Assembly (NCBI RefSeq): GCF_004022485.1
Contig: NZ_CP034951.1
Span: 2,480,001 to 2,544,000 of the forward strand
Reading direction: 5' to 3'
Length of the DNA stretch: 64,000 bases
DNA from: Aequorivita sp. H23M31
Lineage (GTDB): Bacteria > Bacteroidota > Bacteroidia > Flavobacteriales > Flavobacteriaceae
Below are positions 19,999 to 28,992 of this stretch, in pieces. How positions within the stretch are numbered: the stretch's first letter is position 1; each line of letters starts with the position of its first letter. The notes below the pieces were generated by a model. The model was not told the origin of the DNA. It saw only the letters and a list, made by a program, of their open reading frames with translations, and ran no database searches. Made by a program: the position numbers and the translations under genes.

Positions 19999-20034
19999 AA
20001 ATCCCCATTCAGATAATGTTTGGGGATTTTTTTT
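19999..20034 (+). terminator. Terminator of tatA
   Basis: Perfect 9-bp stem AAATCCCCA / TGGGGATTT (19999-20007 and 20021-20029), 13-base loop, T-run to 20034. Confidence 0.85.
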
Positions 20035-20151
20035 AAAATTAATTTGACTCGAAATATCCGAGACTCATCATCATTCTTGATAGAGTAGGGAAGAAGGGAA
20101 GTAAATATACTAGGATTAATCTTCCAATATGAATATTTTTCTCACAGTTTT

Positions 20152-21129
20152 TTAATGAATTTTGGCAGATTCCAAAATAGATTCCAGTTCAAATTGGAGG
20201 TCTCGTTTTCTGGCAGCGGGAGCGTATGTAAACCCTTCTAAAATTAGATATCGATTGTTCTTTTCATCCCGAACTGCAAAGTTTAGAAATGGACCCCCCA
20301 TATATGCATCTTTAACCTCCCAAGTGCCTTTGGTTAGATATGCGAAATGTCCGTCAAGCTTTGTTTTGAAGAGGTAAGGAGCATAGGCACCCTCCGTAAT
20401 GAAAATTCCTTCATCTTCCACAGGCAGCAACTTGCTTCCGATGGAATCTCTTATTTTTATAATATCACCTACTGCCGAACTATCATTTTTAATAAAATCC
20501 AAGGGAGCTTCATATACCAAAATATTTGTTGTGCCATCTTTAAGATCCTTTCTATACCAGAAAAAACTATCCGTAGCTTTGGCCAACCTATATGCAGAAG
20601 GTATTTTAAGACTAACGCCCATCACTTTTTTTAAGGAATCTGTCTTTAAAAGGGAAATCTCCGTTCTTCGCTGTCTCTCGGCAATCTCACTTTTGTGGAA
20701 AGCTTCTATAATTTTTGGGGCATTCTCATTGATTAAATTGACCAATTCCTCCTCAGTACTCCCCTTAATAATTGCTCCCGTCTGAGGTCTCGCATATTCA
20801 TTTTTCGCCATTTTTACGGAATTGGAGTCATTTAGGACCACATAGAGAAAGATCCTATTGCTCCTGGCAAAACCCGTAAAACTTTCAGGTTGCATCTGGT
20901 TAATTGAAAACAACGGCTCGTCCTGTGGAAGTCCGTCGGTAGGAGCGGCAAAATTATTACGGATCGCTTCTCCCACAATACCATTCCATAAGTCATTAGG
21001 GACAATGACTTGCAGTGCATTGATGTTTCCTACGGAGCTAGGTACAAGGGATTTATCGCGTTTCCCGTTTTCGCTACAGGAGGACAATACTACTATAAAG
21101 GCAAGTAGCACAAAATAAAGTGGCTTCAT
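20152..21129 (-). CDS. DUF4837 lipoprotein
   Basis: 325 residues beginning with a lipoprotein signal (MKPLYFVLLAFIVVLSSC). The body (LQVIVPNDLWNGIVGEAIRN, NQMQPESFTGFARSNRIFL) matches the DUF4837 family of Bacteroidota, for which no function is established. It follows the lytic transglycosylase gene by about 20 bases, so a cell-envelope role is likely from context only. Confidence 0.8.
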   Translation of the reverse strand: MKPLYFVLLAFIVVLSSCSENGKRDKSLVPSSVGNINALQVIVPNDLWNGIVGEAIRNNFAAPTDGLPQDEPLFSINQMQPESFTGFARSNRIFLYVVLNDSNSVKMAKNEYARPQTGAIIKGSTEEELVNLINENAPKIIEAFHKSEIAERQRRTEISLLKTDSLKKVMGVSLKIPSAYRLAKATDSFFWYRKDLKDGTTNILVYEAPLDFIKNDSSAVGDIIKIRDSIGSKLLPVEDEGIFITEGAYAPYLFKTKLDGHFAYLTKGTWEVKDAYMGGPFLNFAVRDEKNNRYLILEGFTYAPAARKRDLQFELESILESAKIH

Positions 21130-21148
21130 CTAAAGGATGTTTTTGGAA

Positions 21149-22717
21149 CTATCCCTTATGAATTTTGAGTGTAGTTCCAGGTTTTAAGTTAGTACCACTA
21201 ATATCGTTCCATTTTTTGATATTCTGAACCGAAACTCCTGGAAATTTTTGGGAAATACTCCAAAGAGAGTCGCCATTGCGGACAGTATAAGTTTTTTCTG
21301 ATGTGGCATTGCTCTTTACGGGGCTATTTGAGGCGATTTCCTGACCTGTACTACGAGGATATATAATCAGACTCTGTCCAACCTTTACATTTGAATTACG
21401 CAATCCGTTCCACTGCTTTATCTGATTAACGCCTACCCCGTACTTGGTTGCGATTTTTCCGAGAAAATCACCGCTCTTAACACGATAGCGGATTTTTGAA
21501 GGTTGCTCATAAAGTTCAGGAGCTGCCTTATCTGTTTCTTCACTTTCTTGTTCCACAAAAGCATAAATGGCTTCTTCGTTATTCACAAATGTTCCCACGG
21601 CAGTAATAGGAAGGCGCAACACATAATTTTCATCCTTCACCACTGGGATTATCCCCAATTTATAGGAAGGATTTAAAAACTGAAGTTCTTCCATATCCAG
21701 GTTGGTAAGTTTTGCAACCTGCTCCAGGGTAATTTGACGCTTTATTTTAATGGTGTCTGTGGCCACATAAGGAATTCTGGACGGTTGTTTTTCGAAGCCG
21801 TGTTCCTTGGCATATTCAAAGATGTACATTGTTGCCAGGAACGCAGGTACATATCCCGCGGTTTCACGTGGAAGATAACTTCTTAAATTCCAGTAATTGG
21901 TTTTTCCTCCAGAACGACGTATTGCTTTGGAAACATTTCCCGGGCCGGAATTGTATGCCGCAAGGGCTAAATCCCAATCATTAAAACTTTCATTTAAACT
22001 TTTAAGGTATTTACAAGCTGCTTCCGTTGCCATAATGGGGTCGGATCGTTCATCAACATAGGAGCTTACATCCAGTCCAAACATTTTACCGGTGGCAAAC
22101 ATAAATTGCCAAAGACCCGTAGCACCCACTCTGGAACGAGCTTGAGGATTCAAGGCCGATTCTATTACGGCAAGATATTTCAATTCCAAAGGCAGGTGAT
22201 GTTTGTCCAATTCGGCCTCAAACATTGGAAAGTAATATTCACTAAGACCCATTAAACGCTGCAAACTTCCTCTTCGGTTTTTAAGATATTGTTTTATTAC
22301 ACTTTCTAATGCTTCATTGTATTCCACTTTAAATGGGGTACGTGCATCCAATTCCTTTAACCTCTTTTTTAATAATTCGGTAGGAAGCTCGGTATACTCC
22401 ACCTTTTCGTAATTCTGGTTTACTACGCTGTTATAGATATCATCAAACAAATCGGATTTATAGATTTCCTTTAACCAGAGACTATCCTTCTCTCGGGCAA
22501 CAGCTATATCTTGAAGATTATAAACTAGGCTATCCTTTAACTTCGTGGCAACCACCGTTGAGGGCAAATCGTCTGTAAATTGGGTTACCTTTATTGAATC
22601 AATAACCTTAACTTTCTTGGTTGGAAGGGTCTTTGATGATTTTTTGTTATTCTGGGCAACGCCAATGTTACAAGAGGCTGCCAACAAGACAAAAGGAAGG
22701 ATTTTTGATAATTTCAT
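21149..22717 (-). CDS. Lytic transglycosylase with LysM domains (MltD-like)
   Basis: 522 residues: signal peptide (about 1-21), a helical linker, an SLT/lysozyme-like domain (about 165-290) and LysM peptidoglycan-binding modules at about 404-450 and 475-521. A weaker LysM-like stretch lies near 335-380. The catalytic glutamate is in LAVIESALNPQA, followed by GATGLWQFM and AYNSGPGNVSKAI, the usual transglycosylase motifs. It cleaves glycan strands in the periplasm. It forms a short unit with the DUF4837 gene. Confidence 0.92.
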   Translation of the reverse strand: MKLSKILPFVLLAASCNIGVAQNNKKSSKTLPTKKVKVIDSIKVTQFTDDLPSTVVATKLKDSLVYNLQDIAVAREKDSLWLKEIYKSDLFDDIYNSVVNQNYEKVEYTELPTELLKKRLKELDARTPFKVEYNEALESVIKQYLKNRRGSLQRLMGLSEYYFPMFEAELDKHHLPLELKYLAVIESALNPQARSRVGATGLWQFMFATGKMFGLDVSSYVDERSDPIMATEAACKYLKSLNESFNDWDLALAAYNSGPGNVSKAIRRSGGKTNYWNLRSYLPRETAGYVPAFLATMYIFEYAKEHGFEKQPSRIPYVATDTIKIKRQITLEQVAKLTNLDMEELQFLNPSYKLGIIPVVKDENYVLRLPITAVGTFVNNEEAIYAFVEQESEETDKAAPELYEQPSKIRYRVKSGDFLGKIATKYGVGVNQIKQWNGLRNSNVKVGQSLIIYPRSTGQEIASNSPVKSNATSEKTYTVRNGDSLWSISQKFPGVSVQNIKKWNDISGTNLKPGTTLKIHKG

Positions 22718-22903
22718 CAGACTTTTTCTGGGGTTTTAAAGGTTACCAACAAACGTGCTTCTTCGAAATGTTTGTAAAATTAATATAGGGACGTACGGCG
22801 ATATAACGTACTTTTTTCAATTTAATTTTTCCAAAAGTAATAATTCTTCGAAAGTAGGCAAATTTTTTACTCAAATAACCTGTAAACCAGATATTTAACA
22901 TTT

Positions 22904-24088
22904 TTACTCCAATGCCTTAATCCCCGGTAATGTTTTTCCTTCCAGCATTTCGATCATTGCGCCACCTCCAGTACTAACATAACTTACCTTATCTGACAGA
23001 CCAAACTCTTGCACCGCAGCCACAGAATCGCCTCCTCCAACTAAGGAAAATGCGCCGTTTTTTGTAGCCTTGGCAATACTTTCACCTAAGGATTTCGTGC
23101 CTTGGGAAAATTTATCCATTTCGAAAACGCCAACAGGACCATTCCAAAGAATAGTTTTTGAATCGGCAATTACATCCGCAAATATCTTGTTAGTTTCTGG
23201 ACCGGCATCCAGGCCCATCCACCCGGTGGGAATATTGTTTATCTGGCTGGTCTGAGTTTTGGCCTCATTTGAAAAACTATCCGCAATAATAGCATCAACG
23301 GGCAAATGCACGGATACATTTTTCTTTTTAGCCATCTTTAATATGTCCAGAGCAACATCTTGTTTATCTTCTTCCACAAGAGAGTCTCCCACATTGCCTC
23401 CTTGCGCCTTTATAAAGGTAAATGCCATACCACCACCTATGATCAAATGATCAATGGCATCTAGAATACTTTCCAAAACGGTAATTTTTGAAGAAACTTT
23501 TGCACCTCCAATTATTGCTGTAACCGGTTTCTTATTGTCATTCAAAACCTTTTTAATGCTTTCAATCTCTGACGCCAGCAATAATCCGAAACATTTGTCC
23601 TTCGGAAAAAACTGGGCAATAATAGCAGTAGAAGCGTGTGCGCGATGGGCCGTACCAAAGGCATCATTCACATAAATATCTCCAAGTTTGGAAAGTTTTT
23701 CGGCAAAATCAACATCTCCTTTAGTTTCTTCTGGATGATAGCGAAGATTTTCCAGTAGCAAAACTTCGCCCCGCTTCAAATCGGCCACCGCGGCTTCTGC
23801 TTTCGGTCCAATGCATTCATCGACAAATTTCACCTTTACTCCAAGAATTTCGGATAATGAAGGTACAATATGGCGGAGAGAAAATTCCTCTTCATTATCC
23901 TTAGGTCTGCCAAGATGTGACATTAAAATACAACTTCCACCATCTTCAAGAATTTTGATAATGGTAGGTTTGGCAGCTCTGATTCTGGTATCGTCCGTTA
24001 CTTTATGGTCATCATTAAGAGGGACATTGAAATCCACCCGAATTAGTGCCTTTTTACCTTTAAAATCTATGTCATTTACAGTTTTCAT
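22904..24088 (-). CDS. pgk: Phosphoglycerate kinase
   Basis: 394 residues, normal length. It catalyses the ATP-forming step from 1,3-bisphosphoglycerate to 3-phosphoglycerate. The N-terminal substrate loop RVDFNVPLN is at about 17-25, with HLGRPK and HAST segments and the ATP-side glycine stretch GGGDSVAA near 350. It is monocistronic as far as can be seen. Confidence 0.97.
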   Translation of the reverse strand: MKTVNDIDFKGKKALIRVDFNVPLNDDHKVTDDTRIRAAKPTIIKILEDGGSCILMSHLGRPKDNEEEFSLRHIVPSLSEILGVKVKFVDECIGPKAEAAVADLKRGEVLLLENLRYHPEETKGDVDFAEKLSKLGDIYVNDAFGTAHRAHASTAIIAQFFPKDKCFGLLLASEIESIKKVLNDNKKPVTAIIGGAKVSSKITVLESILDAIDHLIIGGGMAFTFIKAQGGNVGDSLVEEDKQDVALDILKMAKKKNVSVHLPVDAIIADSFSNEAKTQTSQINNIPTGWMGLDAGPETNKIFADVIADSKTILWNGPVGVFEMDKFSQGTKSLGESIAKATKNGAFSLVGGGDSVAAVQEFGLSDKVSYVSTGGGAMIEMLEGKTLPGIKALE

Positions 24089-24387
24089 GGTCGTTAATTT
24101 TATTCTGCAAAGATAGTTTTTTGATAATTAATGCATAACGAATTCAGGAAACAAGACGGAAGGGGATCATGAGACAGGACTAAGGGCCTGACAGCGAAGG
24201 GGACATGAATCAATCATCTGAAAATCCGATATCCCATCACCCGTCATCCGTCTTTAAGCGCCCAAAATCCATTACCCCCTCATCAGTCTATCTATTACCG
24301 ACTACAGACTACCGTCTGAACTAAGGGAGAGGAAATGAGCAAGAACATAAAAATATGCTGTATTATAGCTAAAAAATTTGATTATTT
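24089..24387. other. Intergenic region, no gene seen
   Basis: 299 bases between divergent pgk and the delta-prime-like gene. I see only low-complexity stretches rich in short pyrimidine and purine runs, and no RNA gene. A TATTTTTG at 24383-24390 resembles a -7 box but lies too close to the next start codon to be convincing. Confidence 0.3.
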
Positions 24388-24393
24388 TTGCGA

Positions 24394-25542
24394 ATGGATT
24401 TTTCAGAAGTCATCGGGAATCAACACCTAAAGTCCCACCTTATAAAAACGGTTGCCAATGGCCGTATACCACACGCCCAATTATTTAGTGGGAATAATGG
24501 TAGTGGATTGTTGCCAATGGCTCTTGCTTATGCTTCGGAATTGTTATGTAGGCAATTTGAAAAAGACAGTCCCGAATATATTCAGTGCAAAAACAAGGTT
24601 TCTCGCCTTATTCATCCCGATCTTCATTTTGTTTTTCCAGTAAATACGAATGATGAGGTAAAAAAGAATGCTGTATCTGATAACTATGCAGAGGCCTGGC
24701 GGAATTTTGTGTTAGATAATCCTTATGGATCTCTATTCGAATGGCTCCAGAGCATTGGAATTGAAAATAAACAAGGAAATATCAGTAAATTTGAAGCTGA
24801 GCAAATATCAAAGAAACTTTCGCTTAAATCCTTTGAGGGTGGTTATAAAGTAATGATAATTTGGATGGCGGAGCACATGAATATTGAATGTTCCAACAAA
24901 ATCCTAAAGTTAATAGAGGAACCCTCCGATAAAACAGTTTTGCTATTGCTCGCAGAAAAAGAGGGACAAATCATAACAACTATTCACTCCCGCTGCCAAA
25001 AATTAAATTTTCCACTGCTTTCTGAAGCCGATATAGCCCAAGGTTTGATGAAAAATGAAGAAATCTCAGAATCACTTTCGGTACAGGTGGCCCGACGCTC
25101 TAGGGGAGATTATAATAAAGCCCTTCATTTATTAAATGAAACTGGTGAAGATGAAGTTTTCGAAAAATGGTTTATCGCCTGGGTACGAACGGCATTTAGA
25201 GCAAAAGGAAATAAGGGAGCAATAAACAACCTTTTGGACTGGAGCGACGAATTAGCTAAACAAGGGCGCGAAACCCAAAAGAAATTCCTGTCGTATTGTA
25301 TAGAGATTTTTCGTCAGGCACTGCTTAAAAATTATCAGGCAGATGGCTTACTTTATTTTGAATCTCGGGACAAAAGCTTTTCTCTAACCAAATTTTCTCC
25401 TTTCGTTCATCAAAACAATATTTTTGAGATTGCCTCTGCACTTGAAGATGCATCTTACCACATTGAGCGTAACGGTAATGGAAAAATAATCTTTACCGAT
25501 CTTTCCATTAAATTGACAAGACTTATCCACATATCAGAATGA
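24394..25542 (+). CDS. DNA polymerase III delta-prime-like subunit
   Basis: 382 residues from the ATG at 24394 (MDFSEVIGNQ); a TTG two codons earlier is less likely. It has the clamp-loader AAA+ layout: FSEVIGNQHLKSHL, a degenerate P-loop (FSGNNGSGLL, no lysine), and an SRC-type sensor (HSRCQKL). Delta-prime is the non-ATPase stator of the clamp loader, so loss of the Walker lysine is expected. Conserved cysteines around LLCRQFE and IQCKNKV may form its zinc module. Confidence 0.85.
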   Translation: MDFSEVIGNQHLKSHLIKTVANGRIPHAQLFSGNNGSGLLPMALAYASELLCRQFEKDSPEYIQCKNKVSRLIHPDLHFVFPVNTNDEVKKNAVSDNYAEAWRNFVLDNPYGSLFEWLQSIGIENKQGNISKFEAEQISKKLSLKSFEGGYKVMIIWMAEHMNIECSNKILKLIEEPSDKTVLLLLAEKEGQIITTIHSRCQKLNFPLLSEADIAQGLMKNEEISESLSVQVARRSRGDYNKALHLLNETGEDEVFEKWFIAWVRTAFRAKGNKGAINNLLDWSDELAKQGRETQKKFLSYCIEIFRQALLKNYQADGLLYFESRDKSFSLTKFSPFVHQNNIFEIASALEDASYHIERNGNGKIIFTDLSIKLTRLIHISE

Positions 25543-25691
25543 GTATAAATCAGCTCTATAGCCTGATGCACTTCCAATAGTAATTTTTTATTAAAAACGG
25601 CGTAGTTCAATCGCTTTATAGGAGCTAATAAATAATTAGAATGGTTCGGTCTCAAAAAGCCTAAAAATCCTTTATTAGGGGAGAAAAACGC

Positions 25692-26534
25692 TTATTTGGT
25701 TTTACGAAGACAATATATGTGTGAGGAGTATTCCTTGGAACGCTTTGCACTGAAATTCGATTTCAGCCCAATCCAAAATGCGCGAATAGAAAACTTATTC
25801 CCACTTTTATATTTTTCTGAAAGAAGACTTACATAAAAGGAATCAAAAATCATAGGTTCGATTCGTTCCAATTCAAAATTTTCTCTAAATAACTTTTCAA
25901 TCGCTAGTTTGGAAAAATGCCATAAATGTCTTGGGACATCATAGGCAGCCCAGAACTTACCATAATGTGAGGCATCAAAACTTTTAAAATTGGGAACTGC
26001 GATAATTAAAGTTCCATTTAATTTCACCAATGAGCTCAGCTTGTTGATAGTTTCCTCTAAATCGGGAATATGCTCAAGAACATGCCAAAGCGTTACTACA
26101 TCAAATTGTTCCCCTTTAAAATCAGAAAGAGAGTTTTTTAATTCTAAATCCTTTGCCTTTGCCAAAATAGCCGCTTTCGAACTCGGTTCCATTCCTTGAA
26201 CCTTCCACCCTTTTGAACGAGCGACTTTAAGAAATTCTCCCGTCCCGGCTCCTACATCAAGTAAGGAACCAATGCCAGAATTTTGTTTGAAAATTAAAGA
26301 AGTTTTGTTCCTAAGCGACCATTTCTTAACGATCTGATATAAGCCAGCGAGCAGTCCCTTTTTATCATCCGTATGGGAGATATATTCTTCGCTTTCATAG
26401 TATTTAATTAGAGCGGAGGCGGGGGGTTGTGGAAATGTTTCCAGTAGATCCATTTTTCGGTTATAAACCAAATCAAAAGATTCTCCTGAAACCAGAAAAT
26501 CTTTAGTTGTTAGATATTTATCAGAATTAGTCAC
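25692..26534 (-). CDS. Class I SAM-dependent methyltransferase
   Basis: 280 residues. A methyltransferase core with motif I SLLDVGAGTGEFLKVA (about 91-106) and DVVTLWHVLEHIPD (motif II/post-II). An N-terminal segment (MTNSDKYLTTKDFLVSGESF) and a C-terminal extension flank the core. It lies after mnmG on the same strand, with one parS-like site in the gap. The substrate is unknown. Confidence 0.8.
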   Translation of the reverse strand: MTNSDKYLTTKDFLVSGESFDLVYNRKMDLLETFPQPPASALIKYYESEEYISHTDDKKGLLAGLYQIVKKWSLRNKTSLIFKQNSGIGSLLDVGAGTGEFLKVARSKGWKVQGMEPSSKAAILAKAKDLELKNSLSDFKGEQFDVVTLWHVLEHIPDLEETINKLSSLVKLNGTLIIAVPNFKSFDASHYGKFWAAYDVPRHLWHFSKLAIEKLFRENFELERIEPMIFDSFYVSLLSEKYKSGNKFSIRAFWIGLKSNFSAKRSKEYSSHIYCLRKTK

Positions 26535-26569
26535 GATTATTTATAAGGATAATTTAGCTGAAAAATAAA

Positions 26570-26585
26570 TGTTTCACGTGGAACA
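26570..26585 (+). other. parS-like centromere site
   Basis: TGTTTCACGTGGAACA is a near-perfect 16-bp palindrome matching the ParB-binding parS consensus (TGTTnCACGTGAAACA) at nearly all positions. It lies in the gap between mnmG and the methyltransferase gene. A second copy is on the other side of mnmG. Known parS sites cluster near the origin. Confidence 0.75.
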
Positions 26586-26591
26586 ACTGCC

Positions 26592-28463
26592 TTAACGCCC
26601 CATATAAACGAGAAGAACGGAAACATCATTGGGGGAAACACCACTTATTCTTGATGCTTGCGAAACCGTGACAGGTCTAATTTTCGACAACTTTTCCCGT
26701 GCCTCATAGGAAAGTGATTTTAGCTTGGAATAGTCAAAATTGGGTGGGATCTTTAACCCTTCCAATCGATTTAACTTGTCCGCATTATTTTTTTCCTTTT
26801 CTATATAACCAGAATACTTCACTTGAATTTCGGCCTGTTGAACAACTTCAGGATCCAATTCGTTCTCTTCTATAAATTGGACAACTGAATCAATTGTTTT
26901 CATATCCTCCATGGTGACCTCTGGTCGCGAAAAGAATTTAAACATCTTATCACTTTGTCCTACCAAAGCCGAATTCCGCCTTTGGAAAATCTTATTTATT
27001 TCTTCTGCGGGAACGCTGGTATCCTTAAAAAACTGGACAAAATCGGAAGATTTCTTCTCCTTGGTTTCCATTCGTCGCATCCGCGCTTCAGTTGCCAAAC
27101 CAATTTCATATGACTTCGGAGTAAGACGAAAATCGGCATTATCCTGACGCAATAAGGTTCTATATTCGGCTCTGGAAGTAAACATTCTATAAGGCTCTTC
27201 CGTGCCTTTAGTAATCAAATCATCTACTAAAACACCAATATAGGCCTCATCCCTTCTCAGAATAAACGGATCCCTTTCCGCAGAAAGTAAGTGCGCATTA
27301 ATTCCTGCCATTAAACCTTGGGACGCCGCCTCTTCATAACCAGTAGTACCGTTTATCTGACCGGCAAAAAACAAACCCGAAACCAGTTTGGTTTCTAGAG
27401 TGTGCTTTAATTGTGTGGGAGGAAAAAAATCGTATTCAATAGCATATCCTGGACGGAAAAATTTCACATTTTCAAATCCTTCCACCCGACGTAAAGCTTT
27501 AAACTGAACATCCTCGGGAAGAGAAGTTGAAAAACCATTTACATAGCATTCCACCGTATCCCACCCTTCCGGCTCAACAAAAATCTGGTGCCTCTCCTTG
27601 TCTGCAAAGCGATTAATCTTATCCTCAATAGATGGACAATATCGAGGCCCAAGACTTTGAATTGAACCGTTGAACATAGGAGAACGATCAAAGCCTTCTC
27701 TCAATACATCGTGTACCTCCAGACTTGTGTGGGTAATATAACAAGACCGCTGTTTGGTCAATGGTTTGGTCTCATCGGAATAGGAGAATTTCTCAGGATT
27801 TTCATCCCCAGCCTGTTCCATCATCTTAGAGAAATCAAGCGAACGTCCATCCACTCTTGGAGGAGTTCCAGTTTTCATCCGACCTGCTTCAAAACCGAGG
27901 TCAACCAAATCTTTGGTTATTCCGGTAGCCGCTTTTTCACCAGCGCGACCACCACCAAATTGTTTTTCACCTATATGGATCAAACCGTTCAAAAAGGTAC
28001 CATTGGTGAGCACTACAGTTTTCCCGAAGATTTCCAACCCTAAAGAAGTTCTTACACCCTTTACAACTCCATTTTCAACAATAATCCCACCAACCATTTC
28101 TTGATAGAAATCGAGATTGGGAGTACTCTCCAACTTCAATCTCCAAGCCTCTGCAAACCGCATTCTATCACTTTGGACCCGCGGGCTCCACATTGCGGGT
28201 CCTTTGGACATGTTCAGCATCCTAAACTGAATGGCAGTATTATCGGAAATAATCCCACTGTAACCACCCAAGGCATCAATCTCACGCACTATTTGCCCCT
28301 TAGCAATTCCACCCATGGCAGGATTGCAACTCATCTGCGCAATGGTTTGTAGATTCATTGTAACCAATAAGGTCTTAGATCCTAAATTGGCAGCGGCAGC
28401 CGCAGCTTCAGATCCAGCATGACCGGCACCCACAACAATTACATCATATTCATTTGAAAACAT
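26592..28463 (-). CDS. mnmG: tRNA uridine 5-carboxymethylaminomethyl modification enzyme
   Basis: 623 residues from the ATG at 28461-28463 (MFSNEYDVIVVGAGHAG). A 42-residue upstream extension is open, but it reads through the parS-like palindrome (MFHVEQF) and is very unlikely to be translated. FAD is bound by VGAGHAGSEAA (GxGxxG 12-17); MGGIAKGQIVREIDALGG and NGTTGYEEAASQG are MnmG signatures. With MnmE it modifies the wobble uridine of several tRNAs. It is flanked by two parS-like sites. Confidence 0.96.
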   Translation of the reverse strand: MFSNEYDVIVVGAGHAGSEAAAAAANLGSKTLLVTMNLQTIAQMSCNPAMGGIAKGQIVREIDALGGYSGIISDNTAIQFRMLNMSKGPAMWSPRVQSDRMRFAEAWRLKLESTPNLDFYQEMVGGIIVENGVVKGVRTSLGLEIFGKTVVLTNGTFLNGLIHIGEKQFGGGRAGEKAATGITKDLVDLGFEAGRMKTGTPPRVDGRSLDFSKMMEQAGDENPEKFSYSDETKPLTKQRSCYITHTSLEVHDVLREGFDRSPMFNGSIQSLGPRYCPSIEDKINRFADKERHQIFVEPEGWDTVECYVNGFSTSLPEDVQFKALRRVEGFENVKFFRPGYAIEYDFFPPTQLKHTLETKLVSGLFFAGQINGTTGYEEAASQGLMAGINAHLLSAERDPFILRRDEAYIGVLVDDLITKGTEEPYRMFTSRAEYRTLLRQDNADFRLTPKSYEIGLATEARMRRMETKEKKSSDFVQFFKDTSVPAEEINKIFQRRNSALVGQSDKMFKFFSRPEVTMEDMKTIDSVVQFIEENELDPEVVQQAEIQVKYSGYIEKEKNNADKLNRLEGLKIPPNFDYSKLKSLSYEAREKLSKIRPVTVSQASRISGVSPNDVSVLLVYMGR

Positions 28464-28479
28464 CTCGGTAAAATTAAAT

Positions 28480-28495
28480 TGTTCCACGTGGAACA
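28480..28495 (+). other. parS-like centromere site
   Basis: TGTTCCACGTGGAACA, a perfect 16-bp palindrome, lies 17 bases upstream of the mnmG start. It differs from the classic parS sequence at a single pair of symmetric positions. Confidence 0.75.
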
Positions 28496-28563
28496 TTACA
28501 GTTTGGCGAGCTAGGAAAAAGGATGCAAAACTACGACAATTATCTGAAGTAGAGATAGAAATA

Positions 28564-28992
28564 TCAGTTGGAAAAGTAGGCAAACCCAAGACGCTCTAAA
28601 GCGTCATCTTCCTTGGATCGCATTAATTTCTCATCCTCCTTGGACTTATCCTTGTAGCCACAATAGTGAAAAATACCGTGGATCATAACCCTATGAAGCT
28701 CCTTCTCGAAGGTAACACCAAACGTGGCAGCATTCTCCTCTACTCTTTCAATGGAAATAAAAATCTCACCATTAACCTGCTTACCCATTCTATAATCAAA
28801 ACTAATGATGTCGGTTAACGTATCATGACCTAGGAATTCAACATTCAGTTTATGTAGAAATTTATCGTCACAAAAAACATAACTTAATTCTCCAACTTGA
28901 AATCCTTCGGAAACAATTGTATCAGATATCCAATCTATTAATTGTAATTGCTCCCGAAGTTCAAACTGTGATTCAAAATTGAATTCAATCAT
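28564..28992 (-). CDS. ybeY: rRNA maturation endonuclease YbeY
   Basis: 142 residues, normal length. The zinc-binding signature appears as MIHGIFHYCGYKDKSKED: two histidines are kept, and the third position of the classical HGxLHLxGYDH motif is replaced by K/D, as is usual in Bacteroidota. YbeY acts in 16S rRNA 3'-end processing and ribosome quality control. It overlaps the end of the DUF4175 gene by 8 bases, so the two are translated from one message. Confidence 0.93.
   Translation of the reverse strand: MIEFNFESQFELREQLQLIDWISDTIVSEGFQVGELSYVFCDDKFLHKLNVEFLGHDTLTDIISFDYRMGKQVNGEIFISIERVEENAATFGVTFEKELHRVMIHGIFHYCGYKDKSKEDEKLMRSKEDDALERLGFAYFSN

Noticed and set aside
21860..21875. Third parS-like sequence GGTTTCACGTGGAAGA within the mltD-like gene
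   Set aside because: It differs from the consensus at both outer positions, and the bases encode conserved residues (LPRETAGYVP) of the transglycosylase, which is enough to explain it.
24383..24390. TATTTTTG as promoter of the delta-prime-like gene
   Set aside because: It ends only three bases before the preferred start codon, which leaves no room for a normal transcription start.
28464..28589. 42-residue N-terminal extension of MnmG
   Set aside because: It reads through the parS-like palindrome, and MnmG normally starts directly before its FAD-binding strand.
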